A stretch of 64,000 bases of DNA from Diphasiastrum complanatum. Its lineage: Eukaryota > Streptophyta > Lycopodiopsida > Lycopodiales > Lycopodiaceae. Below are positions 12,301 through 24,724 of the stretch, piece by piece. The translations under genes and the position numbers were made by a program. A model generated the notes under the pieces. That model was not told where the DNA came from. It worked only from the letters and a program-made list of their open reading frames with translations, and did no database searches. Numbering within the stretch: position 1 is the stretch's first letter; each line of letters opens with the position of its first letter. The stretch is from assembly GCA_029204225.1 (NCBI GenBank), contig CM055104.1:40501736-40565735 (forward strand). Direction: 5' to 3'.

Positions 12301-13735
12301 GCCAAAATTGAGCTATCTCTATTGATAGACCTGAAATTGGGCCTTTCTCTTGTCGTAAGGGTCATTTCCATTGACAATAGAAAATTTGAGTTATCTCATG
12401 CAATAGGGATGAATTTTATATTCACGGGGTTGAACTCGAGCTATCTAATTATAACTTCACTCCCTCACATCTTTATTTTTTCTCTCTCATATTGGCTGGT
12501 TCAACTCCTCTACTAATCTCATTATGCCTTAAAATGTTCAAGAATTCAATAAGCTCAAGTTTCCACTACTTCGATCTCTTTGGGAGAAATCTCTAATGAT
12601 AATGGCTTAAATTGAGCTATCTTGATTCAAACACATCAATTTTTAGTTATCTCAAGCAATAGGGGCCAATATCATATGCAAGGGATCAAAAACTCAAGCA
12701 ATCTAATTAAGATTCCAAATTTGTGATTGATCAAGTTTGATCACTCGATGCATTAAGTGGAGCCATAAAGATGAAAATCACATATTGGGTGGCCTACAAA
12801 TTGACTTATCATCATTATTTTTTCTAAAGATTGGACAATGGCCAAAATCGCATGTTGGGCATCCAATTTGAGTTAGTTTGAATCATAAGCATGACCATTG
12901 AGGTAGCTAAAGGTCTTTAAATGTTCAAGAATTCAATATTTATCTCATTGAGCTATCTCATGTGATAGACATCAAAATAGAGTAGTCTCAAAAATTCATA
13001 AGCTCGAGATTCCACTAATTTGATATCTTTGGGAGCAATATCTAATGATAATGGTGAAGATTGAGCTATCGTTATTTGAACACACATTTTATCCCTCTCT
13101 CAAGTGATAGGGCCAATATCATTTGCAAGGGGACTTGAGCAATCCAAATATTCCAAATTTGGGATTGATTAAGTTTGATCACTTGATGCATTATGTAGAT
13201 CCATAAAGACCAAAATCACATATTGGGCCTCCAATTTGATTTATCGTTACTCTTTTTTCTAAAGATTGAACAATTGCCAAAATCACATCTTAGGCATCCA
13301 ATTTGAGTTATCTTGAATCATAAGCATGAACTTTGAGGTAGCTAAATGCCTTCAAATGTTCAAGAATTTCAGTATTTGTCCAAAATTGAGCTATCTCAAG
13401 TGATGCACATCAAAGTAGATATATCTCAAGTAGTACGTAGACATCAAGTTTGAGCTATCTCTAGTGATAAATATGAAATTTAAGCTATTTCAAGTGTAGG
13501 GCCCAATAATTCCATCAATGAGTCCAGATGAAATTCAAGCAACCTAAGTATTTTAAATTTGAGACTGATTAAGTTTGAACACTCTATCAGCTATGCCAAG
13601 TGATTGGGACCAAAATCACATGCTAGGCATTGAGTTTGAGGTATCTTGAACAACATGCATCAAATTTGAACTTTACAAACTTTTAAGCTCGAGATTCTAC
13701 TAATTTGATCTAATTTCAACTGAGGAACCAAAATG
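9360..13735 (+). repeat. Degenerate repeat field with higher-order structure
   Basis: Over more than 4 kb the phrase gagctatctcgagtgata (often ttgagctatctcaagtgatag, then acatcaaa) recurs dozens of times with substitutions and small gaps. It alternates with fixed companion phrases such as ccaaaatcacat, tcactcgatg, ggagccataaagac and gggattgatcaagtttgatc. The last is an anchor of a higher-order unit seen near 11307, 11953, 12122, 12723 and 13161, at irregular spacings of roughly 170-650 bp. The blocks 11300-11790 and 13160-13680 are closely collinear. There is no long ORF and no LTR, TIR or transposase. Weaker members extend back to about 7740. It behaves like an old, mutated satellite or minisatellite, origin unknown. 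Confidence 0.8.
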
Positions 13736-15095
13736 ATTCACTAATCATGCGTCTTACAAGCAATATAATTCAAAAACCATCAGTTCCCGGTGAATCCACA
13801 TCACACTGACCGTTTTACCAATTAACTTCATCCTGGAGTAATCAACTACTCAAGTTAATTGCCAATGATTCAGAAATCTCAAATGTCTAGGTGAAGAATT
13901 CAATTATACTAGTATGACACCACATTTAGATCCTTACCCAAATCATTTATAAGTTAATCCATAAATCTTCTATACAAAGATTTGTTAACTTTGCATCTGT
14001 CAAAACGATACTCGATCATATGCTTATGTTCACCGACTAGGTTAAGTGCACCAAATAACCCTAGTGACCAAGAATACACAGTAGATTCATACAAGATTAA
14101 TCGTGCACATATGAGAATAATCTCACTATGACCCAATACATAAACACACTCTTATCTGGCAGATTCCTCCAGGACTCACATTTGTTACTCACATATCTCA
14201 CTGAGATCTTGTAATTCAGCTACAAAATATTTTCTATTTCTCATGAGTAAATAACACATTCGAGAAATCTCTGAGAATCAACATGCAACTAATCCATGCA
14301 AACACAGTACTACAAATTAGGGAAATGACTGGCATGCAATCAGAACAATTCCAAATTTTGCAAATCTTATTCACAAAGCTACAAAACTTCAGATGATCAT
14401 AACTTTGGCTACATGACACCAAATTGGGTGCTGTAAAGCTCTATACAGAGGGAGACCAAGTGAACAAGATGCTTGCCACCTAGGCTTCACACATGCGAGA
14501 TCAAAGCTGCCAAAAAACTGTAGTAGGATGCACTTTTTGTAGACCAAATGATCAAAAAACGCGCAAACACCTCCCCAAGCTCAAAATTGATGTTACCAAC
14601 AGTCTTAAACAGCCTATTAGACTTCCATGAAGGATTCATGCACACTATGGAGCAACCACCCAACCAAGTTGAAGCAACCAATCAACTCTAGAAGCTTCAC
14701 ACCCAAGCCAAGGAACAAGAGGCATGAATATAGAGTGAAACCCTGGCAATGAATCCAAGATCACAATGAGGAGAAGGGCAAGTTTGGCCTCGATATATAG
14801 AGCCAAAAGCAACCTAAGCACATAGCCATGCATAGCTCTAAGTTCACTATACATAGATTCACCTAGAATAGAGTCCTATGCATGCATGGACCACCTATTC
14901 ATAGAATTGCTATTGATAACTCTACACATGCATACACTGTCTCATACCTTGTTCAAACTCCATTTAGTGTGTTCTGGGCCTCACAAGGATATTAGTTACT
15001 TTCGGGTCACATCCAGTATGACGTGGCATAACTAATAGCTTGATTTACTAGAGTACCGTGTATGCAAGACTATGAGTATACTAAATCCTACTTAC
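13736..15095 (-). repeat. LTR-like non-coding region
   Basis: No gene is visible. The segment about 14985-15085 (tatgacgtggcataactaat, ctagagtaccgtgtatgcaaga) matches the LTR family seen at 26395, 54950-55035 and 63906. It therefore probably belongs to the 3' LTR of the minus-strand copia element whose gag begins above it. The preceding 1.2 kb (13736-14980) is plausibly the rest of that LTR, but its outer boundary could not be defined. Confidence 0.45.
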
Positions 15096-15344
15096 TAGTC
15101 ATGGACATAACAAGTATTGCCTTAAACCACCTTTGAGATACAAAAATCTTTACAAAGCAAAATAGTTCTTCATAAGTTGACATGAGAGCATAAATGAAAC
15201 TATTTTCATTTTGTGATTGCTCCTCCTTATTCTTGGTTGGTTTCTCTTGGATCATAACAATAAGTTTGAACTTATCTAAAGTTCCAAGCAAAATACTTTC
15301 CAAGGACATGAAATTAATCCAAGTTGCTTTCATGAAAGCGACAT

Positions 15345-15800
15345 CTATCTTTGCATCTTGAACCAAACAATGCACTTCCAAAAAGAAAAATTGACATGTG
15401 TTGTGATGGACTCTTGACTACAAATCTTCCAAATCCTTGTGAGACTCCAAGTCTCATTCACCTTTCCACAAAGGAAACACCTTTCCTTGGATTTGTCCTT
15501 CTTGTATTTGCATTTCAAACTTGAAGCTCCATCCTTCACCTTGGCCCCCTTGCTTTGGTTGTCCTTGGATGGATTGGTCTTCTTTTTGTAACCATCTTGC
15601 AAAAAAATATCCTCCCTTGCCACAAAGGTTGCACTTAGGATCCTTACTTTCCTTCAATAGGATGCCACCTATTGATGCCATGATAAGACAAAAACCTTGT
15701 GATATGATTCTATAGATATAATTTGTGACTCTCAAGAGACTAGATTTGAAAATATTCAATAATCTAGAAGGATCTACAGAAGATCTAGCCCACAAACCTA
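15345..15800 (-). pseudogene. Copia gag remnant with two decayed zinc knuckles
   Basis: Minus-strand frames give KCNLCGKGGYFFARW, a CCHC knuckle whose His and last Cys have become Tyr and Trp. Downstream is CFLCGKVNETW, a second degraded knuckle. Between them is a Lys/Gln-rich linker that shifts frame. The frame continues to about 15100 (TWINFMSLESILLGTLDKFK). The PBS at 17679 and LTR at 17691 place this in a minus-strand element. The N-terminal half of gag is not recognisable between 15800 and 17680. Confidence 0.6.
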
Positions 15801-17678
15801 AGAATCAATCTTCACACTAATAACTAGTCACTTGGAAACTTTGCTTTGATCACTAAGACAAAAGCACACAATCTTTGAATCAAATCACAAAATAAATCAG
15901 ATCCAAACACTCCTATTGGACTCAACAAATTCCAAAGACTCTTTCTTTTGAGAGTTGAAATGGACATGAAAAGATTTGACACCTAGATTTTCCTTTTCAC
16001 TTGACTAGTTCTCTCAACATTGAGTTTTTGAACAAAAGATAAGTTTTGTTTCAAACACATGAAAATCAAACTTAATCACTTCTTTTGGACTCACTCTTGA
16101 CCCAAATAATCTCACTCTTGAGATTTATAATGAATTTGATTTGATTTGACAACAAACTATACCACCAATTTTCACAAAACATAGGATCTAAACTAGATCA
16201 CTCAAACTTGACATATAGAATTAAGATCCAATCACCCTTTTGGAATCCCCAAATAATCTCACTCTTGAGATTTGGAATGGATTTGTAATAGTTTGATAAC
16301 AACCTACGTCAAGAATTTTTCACCAAGCTTTAAAAATTAGACACAGAGATTAACAAGGATCCCAACCATGCATGAACACTCAAATATGGACTCCTCCTTG
16401 TTCTAGACATCCAATGGAATCACAACTTGACCCTCACACTCTCACAAAGAAAGTTGAATAGAACTAATTTGAGTTTCATACATACTATGTCAATTTTTTG
16501 CTCAATAAATTCATTCACCCCTATTGGATTCCACCAATGACTCTACCTCTTAAGAGTTGGAACGAAATTCAAAATCAAAAGTTGTGATTCTTCTTTCTCA
16601 CTAAGATATTGTGCTTCAAAGATCTAATTCCACTTAGAAAGATTTGATCACCTAGGAGCTTCTACCAATAACAAATTCTCCACCAATAACAACACAATAT
16701 GAGCTTCTAGATCTCACCCTTCACAAAGGAAGGAACTCTTAGAAAATTGGATCTCTCTCTACACATTTTCCATACACACCTCAGTGACCTTTTTCAAGCC
16801 TAACAATCACTCAAACAAATTGAGTAGGGTTGAACAATGTGACTTGGATCTCAATCTCTTTTCTAGAACTCTCAATTGAAGCCAATCTATGTCAAAATCT
16901 ACAAAAGATTTGCATAGATGCTATATGCACTAGAAACTCTCAAAGGTTTCACTTGGAGGATAGATCCAAAGATTTTTTCTAGCAAATTGATGCTTATAAA
17001 CTTGACCCTATCACTCTTGAACAAATCTAGAGTGATGCTACAATGGATTTCAACCTCTCACCTTGCATATCACTCCTTAATCTATGATTTTTGGCAATTT
17101 TCTCTCTCAACTTTGACATGTACTCAAAAAATCAGAAAAACACATTTAATGCACCTGAATCAAGCTTCAAATTAATTATTTGGATGATCTAATCCAAGAA
17201 CAAATCATAGGAATAGAATCTCTATAGAGAAAGCTTGAATTTGCACTAAAAATTTCTAAATTTGGGTGTATGACTCAAATTATGCATCAATTTGAATTTT
17301 CTCAACCAAAATAGGTTCTGTATGGCCCAGCACGTGTGGAAGGTACACCTACAGCCTACAACAATTTTTGGTACAAAAAAATTGAATCTAGCTATCAATT
17401 CAAACTCTCTAACTCAAAATTAGCTAGTTACCACAAACTTGTTAATTTGGGAGATTTAGCATCAAACTAAAGCATAAGGCTCCAAAACTGGTATTGTATG
17501 TTGTAGCACATGTGAAAAAGTACCCCTACAACCCACAACAAGTTTTTGTCCATAACTTTTGAGTATACCTATCCTATCCAACTCGCCACATCAAAATTAG
17601 CTAGTTTCCAAAAACTTGCTAATTTGGGCTTAGTTTTGGATCAACCCTATCAAATCTTCATAAATCCTCTTGTACTTG
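15800..17678. repeat. Degenerate internal repeats, non-coding
   Basis: No gene is supported. Repeated phrases include caaataatctcactcttgag at 16100 and 16250 with similar following text, and the cctattgga ... gagttg(a/g)aa(t/c)g pair near 15912 and 16518. The block starting cacgtgtggaaggtac at 17331 recurs as cacatgtgaaaaagtac at 17507, a 176-bp period. This is likely degenerate leader sequence of the minus-strand copia element. Confidence 0.5.
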
Positions 17679-17690
17679 GCTCTGATACCA
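17679..17690 (-). other. Retrotransposon primer-binding site (iMet-tRNA)
   Basis: gctctgatacca is the complement of the copia PBS. It is followed immediately by TG of an LTR (17691), so the element runs leftward on the minus strand, towards the gag remnant at 15.3-15.8 kb. Confidence 0.85.
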
Positions 17691-18300
17691 TGTGGAAAAT
17701 CTGCAAAATTGGACCAAGAATGGATCCTAGAATTATCCACAAGAGTGATTGGATGTTAGATACAATTGATCTATCAATCTCCACAAGATTTAGATCAATC
17801 TAGATCAAATTTAGATGAGAAAATCTAACAAGAACAATCATAAATGAAAGGGAATTGTACTTGCTGGTTTCACACGTGTGAAAACCTGTCAGAGTAAGGA
17901 CTCCAGCCTGAAATCAAAGTACAATATGATAGGAATTCAAAACTATCAAGAAAATTCAAGACAAATGATGAAATTGACAAGAATTGCCTCCAAAACCAAG
18001 ATTGGTGTTGCTTTTTTATTATGGCCAAATGTGGCTCTATATATACAAAAAGTGGGAGCTCGTGGTACTGATCATCCCTCTAATTTCACATGTGTGAGGG
18101 TGCTTTGTCATGTGATGATTCATCATGCAAAATTGACACTTGGACAAAACCTTCTATTTTGAGCACTTTTAGTCCATTTTTCTTCTATGTAGAGAACTAG
18201 GAAAAAACTCTTCTAGAAGTGAAAATTCGACTTCCTCAGCTTATTGCACACATGTGAGCAGGCCTCTACACATGGTATTTGACACCTAATCTCATGATGT
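17691..18300 (-). repeat. 5' LTR of minus-strand copia element
   Basis: It begins tgtggaaaatctgc next to the PBS. The right end is not certain because a + strand RT scrap starts at 18353. Palindromic CACACGTGTG-type motifs occur at about 17873, 18088 and 18247, similar to ones in the adjacent leader. Confidence 0.5.
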
Positions 18301-18352
18301 GGCTTCATGCAATCTCTAGATTGATGCCATGTGGCATATGACTAAAAAACAT

Positions 18353-18442
18353 GATGGGCAACTCAACAAGTACAAAGCACAATTGGTTGCGAGAGGATTT
18401 GAGCAACAAGAAGGTATTGATTTTGAGGAAACCTTTTTAGCC
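18353..18442 (+). pseudogene. Copia reverse transcriptase scrap
   Basis: The + strand encodes DGQLNKYKAQLVARGFEQQ followed by EGIDFEETF, the start of the copia RVT_2 domain (usual form KYKARLVAKGxxQxxGIDYxETF). Only about 30 codons are left. It lies upstream of an integrase piece, which is the wrong order for one copia element, so it is a separate insertion or a rearranged fragment. Confidence 0.85.
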
Positions 18443-18533
18443 AATAGAACTTGATTTAAACTATATGTACAAGCTATATGATTGTACTAGATAAAAAGTA
18501 CATTTATTTCACACATAGGAACAGGCTCCACAC

Positions 18534-19075
18534 ATGTGTAATCATTCTATATACATAGATTTGGCCTTGACCAAGTATAATTTTTGCCTTTTTCACACTC
18601 TGAAGAAATATATATCTACTTTTTCATTTGACAAGAATGTTCTATGGCACCAATGCCTTGGACATCTGCATATGAGAACCATCACTTATATGTTCTACAA
18701 GAAACTTGTCAAAGGCTTAGACATTAACGGGTCCTCACCAACACAAACTTGTGAGAGTACTTGTATTCTTGGCAAGATGCAAGGTAAAGATTCTCCAAAG
18801 GAAGCTCATAGAGCTAAAGACATTCTAGATCTTATTCACTATGATCTTTGTGGGCCGATATAGACCCCATCATGCAATGGATTGATGTATTTCATTAGAT
18901 TTATCAATCATTATTCCCAAAGAACTATTGTCATGTTCATCAAGAACAAATCAGAAGCATGTCTGTGTTTTCAACAATTTAGACAACTATATAAAAATCA
19001 AACCGGAAGAAAAATCTAAACTCTATGCACAGATGGAGGAGGAGAGTTCATTTTGAATGTCATGAACGAGTATGA
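18534..19075 (+). pseudogene. Copia pre-integrase and integrase remnant
   Basis: The order is LWHQCLGHLHMRTI (gag pre-integrase HHCC half), a degraded CESTCILGKMQGK, then AKDILDLIHYDLCGP (first catalytic Asp region). After a stop near 18860 the frame continues FIRFINHYSQRTIVMFIKNK and NQTGRKI, then, after a second stop, TLCTDGGGEF (second Asp). The catalytic Glu block is missing. It is truncated at both ends and non-functional. Confidence 0.85.
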
Positions 19076-19929
19076 AATGTTGGAAATCTAATTCCACTTC
19101 AACCATTCAATCCAGTTGCCATTGTATTAGCTACTAGTTATTTCTTTCAGGTATCTATGACAAAGTCCTAGACCTAGTTATTTGAACCCGTTGCAAAGAA
19201 GAACCTGTAGATTTATACACAAGTTCAAAGACAAGGTTTGCGACTATTGCAAGGTCTACCGAATAAGTAGAGACATTCGATAGTTCGACTATCAATTGAT
19301 AGTTCATCACTTCTCAATCTCACGACTTGAACACTTTGAACTATCGAACACTCTTCCAAAAGATGTCTGAACCTAATGGAAAAAATAACGTCTCAAACTA
19401 TCGTTTCTGCTATCAGGTTTTTATGCCCACTTTATTTCACGATCAATCCAAGGCTGATCTATCATAGAGTAACTACATTCTGTACATAAATAGAGTTGGT
19501 TGCACATTCTAAGTAGCTGGACTATCGAGTCAGTGACATTCTTACTGTTTAGCCTAGCTTTATCGTTCAATTCTAAATTGATCTTCTAGGCTTGTACACT
19601 AATTAGTAGATGCCTTTTACATCAATCTCATTTACATTTGCGCGTCTTAATTATACTCTGGTTCTTCAAACTATCATATAATGTGTAAATGGTAGTTATT
19701 ATTTTTACTTTTCTGTTTGTGAATCGAATGCTCTTCAATCATGGCTGTCAAATGAGTCAAAGATCATAATCATGGTTGTCCTTCACTCCTCTAAATTTTG
19801 AATCGATGGTTGTCTTCAACACCTACTACTTCATCGATTAATCAGTTGGATCTATTGTGATATATAGTTTATTTTCCTAACAAGCACATTGAGCAATTTT
19901 CTTCAAGAATTTGACTCATCGAGCAATTA

Positions 19930-20220
19930 TATGGCAACGAGATGTGGAAGTATCATATAAAGATGATACTGTTAGAAAAAGATTTATGGGATGTGGTCGA
20001 TGGATTCTCGTTTCCTACCACAAGAAGATGATGATCTCATAGCCAAATGGAAATCCAAAGATGGCAGAGCTCTCACGTCGATATCCATGAATCTCAAGAA
20101 TTCACAAATATCACATGTCAGTAGCTGCGAAACATCAAAACAAGCTTGGGATAATGTCCAAACATTAAATCGCTACATGCAAGGTCTAAAACATGAGAAT
20201 CAAATAATTTTCTAGGATCT
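19930..20220 (+). pseudogene. Copia gag N-terminal fragment
   Basis: Frames give MWKYHIKMILLEKDLWDVVDG and, after a frameshift, LTSISMNLKNSQISHVSSCE and TSKQAWDNVQTL. These are the usual start and middle of the copia UBN2/DUF4219 Gag. It ends in a stop near 20215. It could be the gag of the same element as the integrase upstream only if that region is inverted in order; more likely it is another copy. The 19076-19920 gap shows no gene. Confidence 0.75.
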
Positions 20221-20289
20221 TGAATTATCACTGGGGGAGATTCAGCACTTTAACCTCTCAAGTCTCCAACTCGGCTCCTAAAGCTAGAT

Positions 20290-20720
20290 AAACTTGATAT
20301 CTATGGTTGCTATCTTCAGTTGTTAGGCTAAGTTTTTCTGCATAAGACGAGAATCAATAAAATCATGAGTTGAATCACAGTCCAATAAAATACTAACTTC
20401 TTGATCCATCACCCTGTGTCCTTTACATGGAATACATCATTAGGCAAGAAAGCAATACTAAAAAAACATTCACAGTCACAATTATACAAGTTAATATCCA
20501 AAGTTTTACCTTTACCGCCAAAGATTTCGATTATTTGTGTGGCATGTTCCTTTCTTTCCAAACAAAATCTTATTACATGTCTAGAATTATTACAAATATA
20601 TCAAATATTTTTCTTTTTAGCCTTGCTCTGAGACTTAAAAAATTTTCTTTTTCTTTCTCTTTAGCAGTTCTGATGCCATTTGTTCCAATTCATCAAAGAT
20701 TGTATTATCTATTCCTATTA
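20290..20720 (-). pseudogene. Ty3-gypsy gag-protease fragment
   Basis: The minus strand around 20400-20341 reads SILLDCDSTHDFIDSRLMQK, matching the retropepsin motif of gypsy elements (LxDxGATHxFIxxxLxxKL) with Gly-Ala replaced by Asp-Ser. Upstream on the same strand is a Cys/His-poor relic of a zinc knuckle (CNNSRHVIRFC) near 20590-20560. Frames are broken. It is the first sign of a gypsy element here; the other is at 50.1 kb. Confidence 0.6.
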
Positions 20721-21233
20721 ATTGGATAGCTTCAAAAGATGATGATAAACACTCATGAAAGGTCTAAAAAGTAGGTCAATATAATTCTTTCATTTCCATA
20801 AAAAAAACATGCAAAAATCATGAATTTTAGCAATTTTCTTTTTAGTATTTTTGCCTATATAGAATTAATATTCATCTCATGCAACCACATACTGACCTTT
20901 AGAAATCAACATGACTTATAACAGTCTTTCATTGATGTAATTTTGCTAAAAATTAGCTCTCACTATTTATTTCTAATTAAAAACACTAAGACACAAGTTT
21001 GACCAAAGAATAGCCTAGAACTGTAAATCTTGCATAATTCCACATGCAATCATTAATTCAGTACTTAATGACTCCCTAACCGAAGGTACACTTGCTGGAA
21101 ATTTAGATCTACAATAGTTTATCAGATATTCAAGCAAAATTGATAAAAATCAGCTAGTGTTGGCCACTTCTAGTGCCATGCAATGCCCAATGCATGGAGC
21201 ATGTACATAAGTACTGAGGGTTTATACAGCCTC

Positions 21234-21351
21234 CATTTTGTAAGTTATGTAATTATATAAAAGTCAAACACTGCATAATGGTGCACTTGTATCATTTTGT
21301 AAGTTATGTAGTCATATAAAAGTCAAACACTGCATAACGGTGCACTTGTAT
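21234..21351 (+). repeat. Tandem duplication of a 59-bp unit
   Basis: cattttgtaagttatgta(a/g)t(t/c)atataaaagtcaa and onward occurs twice head to tail, at 21234-21292 and 21293-21351, with very few mismatches. It is a recent slippage or duplication event in non-coding DNA. Confidence 0.9.
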
Positions 21352-21673
21352 TGCACAAAACGCCAACAACTGAATACAACTTGAAACGTTAGAAAGTAAT
21401 CAGCAAGTAATTTTAATTAAATGTGCCTCGAAGCAGTAGAAATTTATGTGGCATAGCTGAAGTAGGAATTGTAAAGAAAGCATTGTAAAGTCAAGGTATT
21501 CGCAAAATAAAAGCAACTTAACTTAGACTCTCAAGTTTTAGAAATGAGCCAATATGCATGTGTCACTTCAACTCTTTTGGAACCAACTATATAAGGGACA
21601 AATCCTTGGTATTTTACAAATTTCGTTTGATCAATCAAAGAGTTGAGTTGTCTCCTATTTTTGTCTTGTGCAC

Positions 21674-21808
<135 letters not shown>

Positions 21809-22297
21809 TAAGGTGAATGTTATGCTTCAGGCTTGATGTATGATGCCTAGATCGATAGTTGTGTAGTATCTCTCCTTGCTAGTTAGATTTGTGGCAGGAA
21901 AGTATGCAGGTTGACACAGGCCAAGCTACGAATTTGTTCATAGGAGGATCGACTTCCATGATTTTTTTTAGCTCTAGTATCCTTCTATCCCCTCATCTCT
22001 TTGCTATAACATACATCTAAGATGTTAGATCTGAATCGAAAGGCTATATTAAGCCAAAGTAGGTAGGTTTCCCTTATGCTAAGTCTTGGAACCCAAGAGA
22101 GGCCAAGAGCTATGAAGAGTACGACACCCACATAACAACCAAGATGTAGAGTAAGAATAGATCTACCGTCTCCGTGCATTTTCTAGGATTTACTATAACT
22201 TTCAACCTCCGATAAGATGTAGCTTAGGCTTTGGAAGAGGCAGCTAGTGACAACTGCCACTTCTCTTATCAAAGTGACCAGTTTATAACCTCTACAT

Positions 22298-22818
22298 TGT
22301 TGGAGTTAATATACACTCCTACTCACCTAAATTCAGTTCTTGAGCACTGTTCTCTCTACATTGAAAGCAGTCTTACTTGCATAAGTCAAACAGTTTGTAC
22401 ATACATCCACTTGAAGCAGAGCAGGATCAACTCGACTTCATTGACGTCGACTCCTTTGATATACCGACTTCGACTCCTTTGACATCTTCTCAAGGGCAAA
22501 CAAGTCGACTCGACTCATTTGACACCTTCAACGATTGTCGACTATCACTAGTCAAAATGGAGCTCATCGTCTGCTCTCTGTACATTGTAGACTACGTCAC
22601 CATTCACTGTGCAATAATTGCATCACCTCACGACTATTACCCGCACAGTTGTTATTTTCACGACTACTCCAACTACTATGTATATACATACAATAAACCA
22701 GTCATAACATAGACAATGAGACTGACAATCCATATACCATATACTTGAGTCAAGAATTAGTAGTAGTGTGAATCAGAGTTCCTCTGTGAACTCCTTTGTA
22801 TCAGACTATCTGATTCTG
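22298..22818 (+). repeat. Solo copia LTR, same family as the LTR at 49049
   Basis: It begins tgttggagttaat and runs collinear with 49049-49590: shared blocks actcctactcacctaaattc, gtcaaaatggagctcatcgt and gaactcctttgtatcagact. No gag or PBS follows and no RNase H precedes, so this looks like a solo LTR. No clear 5-bp target duplication was found (tacat versus ttgga). It contains many tcgac/gtcga motifs. Confidence 0.8.
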
Positions 22819-22891
22819 TTGGATTTATCTCTTCTACTCTCCTAAATCCTATTTTAATTTGCCTCCATTCATGCTGCATTTCTACTCATGT

Positions 22892-24001
22892 TGTCGCACA
22901 GTCTGCATATTTACATGTAAAATAAGACAGGTGAAAAACTCGACTGTCTGCATAAATACAAGTAATTTTCCACAGGCGAAAAAGGTGAAAAACGTGACAC
23001 TATGTTTTTCCACGTGATTTGTGACAGGCGAAAAAGACGACACCGCCTTACAAAATGCTGGAAGTGCCCTAGGAAAAGCGAAAGCACCCTGTAAATCAAA
23101 TCCTAAGGCATTTGTCAGAGTGTGTCACATTTTTCGCATCTTCACCAACATTCCTCATGCTCATCCCATGCAATTGTGCTAACAAATTTGACAACGACAG
23201 CAGCCACCCACAATCTCCTATAGACAACACATCCACTTTGTACTTTCTTCATCTGCACACCTGTTGAATTGTGTATATATTGAATACCACCTGCGTATTC
23301 TACTAGTGTGTGTGAAAATAATAGCATCAGGAGCTTATCAGAGATAGACGAAGTAGATGCCTTGTGCATTGATTCTTTTGTATTGTCAGATATAGGTTTA
23401 TTCCTTCTTACAGATTGGATTAGCTTTGTAGAGCACGCAGTTTCGTCCGCTATTGTCTTGTGCTCGACAACATTATTGACATGTATATTTTGCTATACTT
23501 AATCTGATAACAACTCTGTCTTGTTCTGTGTTCAGATTTGTGTCAATATTGCTATGCTTTTCTACATTCTGTCTGACTCTCTTATTGCTCAATCTGGTAA
23601 TCTATTCTTAGCGAATTAGTCTAAATGTTGGCGACTACTATTTAGTCTTGCCTTTCGTGACTAATTCGCGACTGATTATCAGTCAACCTCAGTCTAGCTC
23701 TTCGCGAATCATTCGCGACTAATGATTTGTCTAGCTGTTCGCGACAAATTATTCTTCTAATGTTTTGTTGCTTAATGTTTGGCTACGTAATCAGATCGAC
23801 TGTGATTTTTATCACTAACATTTTGTTCGTTTCTGATAGCATAGTCATGCTTAGGGATAGAGTAATATAGCTCATTCTGCTGCGCATGAACACTTTCTGT
23901 TCGAGTTCGTTTCTCGTTTGAGTTTCGAGTTCGCTTCTTTTCGTGTTCGTTTCTTTTCGAGCTATTTTTGTTTCTCACACCCTCCTTCAACTTTTCCAAC
24001 A
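22892..24001 (+). repeat. 5' LTR of a + strand copia element, about 1.1 kb
   Basis: It ends ...ttttccaaca directly before a PBS at 24002. A TG at 22892 followed by tcgcacagtctgcatattta is a likely start. The first 60 bp recur inverted at 55036-55097, also ending at TG, which supports this boundary. It is rich in ttcgcga motifs. No 3' LTR was found. Confidence 0.65.
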
Positions 24002-24013
24002 TGGTATCAGATC
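24002..24013 (+). other. Retrotransposon primer-binding site
   Basis: tggtatcagatc differs from the standard copia PBS at the last positions only and abuts the CA of the LTR. The gag ATG follows 150 bp downstream. Confidence 0.85.
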
Positions 24014-24150
24014 TATTTTTGTAGCCTGATAAGCTTCCACAGTACAGGACTCTACTAGTCGATAGAGTAATTGTCTTCTTGTTCTGTAATTCAGTACCAG
24101 ATTTTCATACTTAAGTCATTGATAGATTTTCCTATAGACTAATCTTCCAC

Positions 24151-24720
24151 ATGGATTCACAAGGGAAAGCCAGTCCTATCATGGACAAGCTTGACGGAGC
24201 CAATTACCATCAGTGGAAATTTAAGATGAAAACTGTATTAATGGCTAAAGAATTGTATGACGTTGTTATAGGTGCAGAAGGGAAACCTGAAGCAGATGAT
24301 GCAACAATCGTAGATGGAAGCTGAAGGATGGAAAGGCTTTCACATTAATCATCCTCAACATTACAAATACCCAGATCAGCCATGTATCCGAGGCCCAAAC
24401 ATCAAAAGAAGTCTGGGACATCTTGAGCACACTATACAAAGTGCGAGATATAGCTTCCAAGCTACATCTCAGGAAGAAATTTTACTCCCTCAAGATGGCG
24501 AATGGTGATTTCCTACAGAATCACATCAATCAATTCAAGAACTTGCTAAGGCAAATGGCCGCTGTCAGATCTGCCATAGACTATCAAGACGTAGTGATGC
24601 AACTACTTACAAGCTTGCCAAGCTCATACGACAGCTGGGTGATGATCATCACGGCACATCCATAATTGACTCTTTCGAGAGTCATTACTATGTTGTTACA
24701 AGAATTCAGTGAGCAACACA
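24151..24720 (+). pseudogene. Copia gag
   Basis: The frame opens at 24151 with MDSQGKASPIMDKLDGANYH and QWKFKMKTVLMAKELYDVV, a canonical copia Gag start. It is interrupted by a TGA near 24320 and frameshifts. It resumes as QTSKEVWDILSTLY, ASKLHLRKKFYSLKM, HINQFKNLLRQM and MQLLTSLPSSYDSWVMIIT. The zinc knuckle and protease that should follow are missing and are replaced by the unassigned sequence at 24725. Confidence 0.9.
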
Positions 24721-24724
24721 CAAG

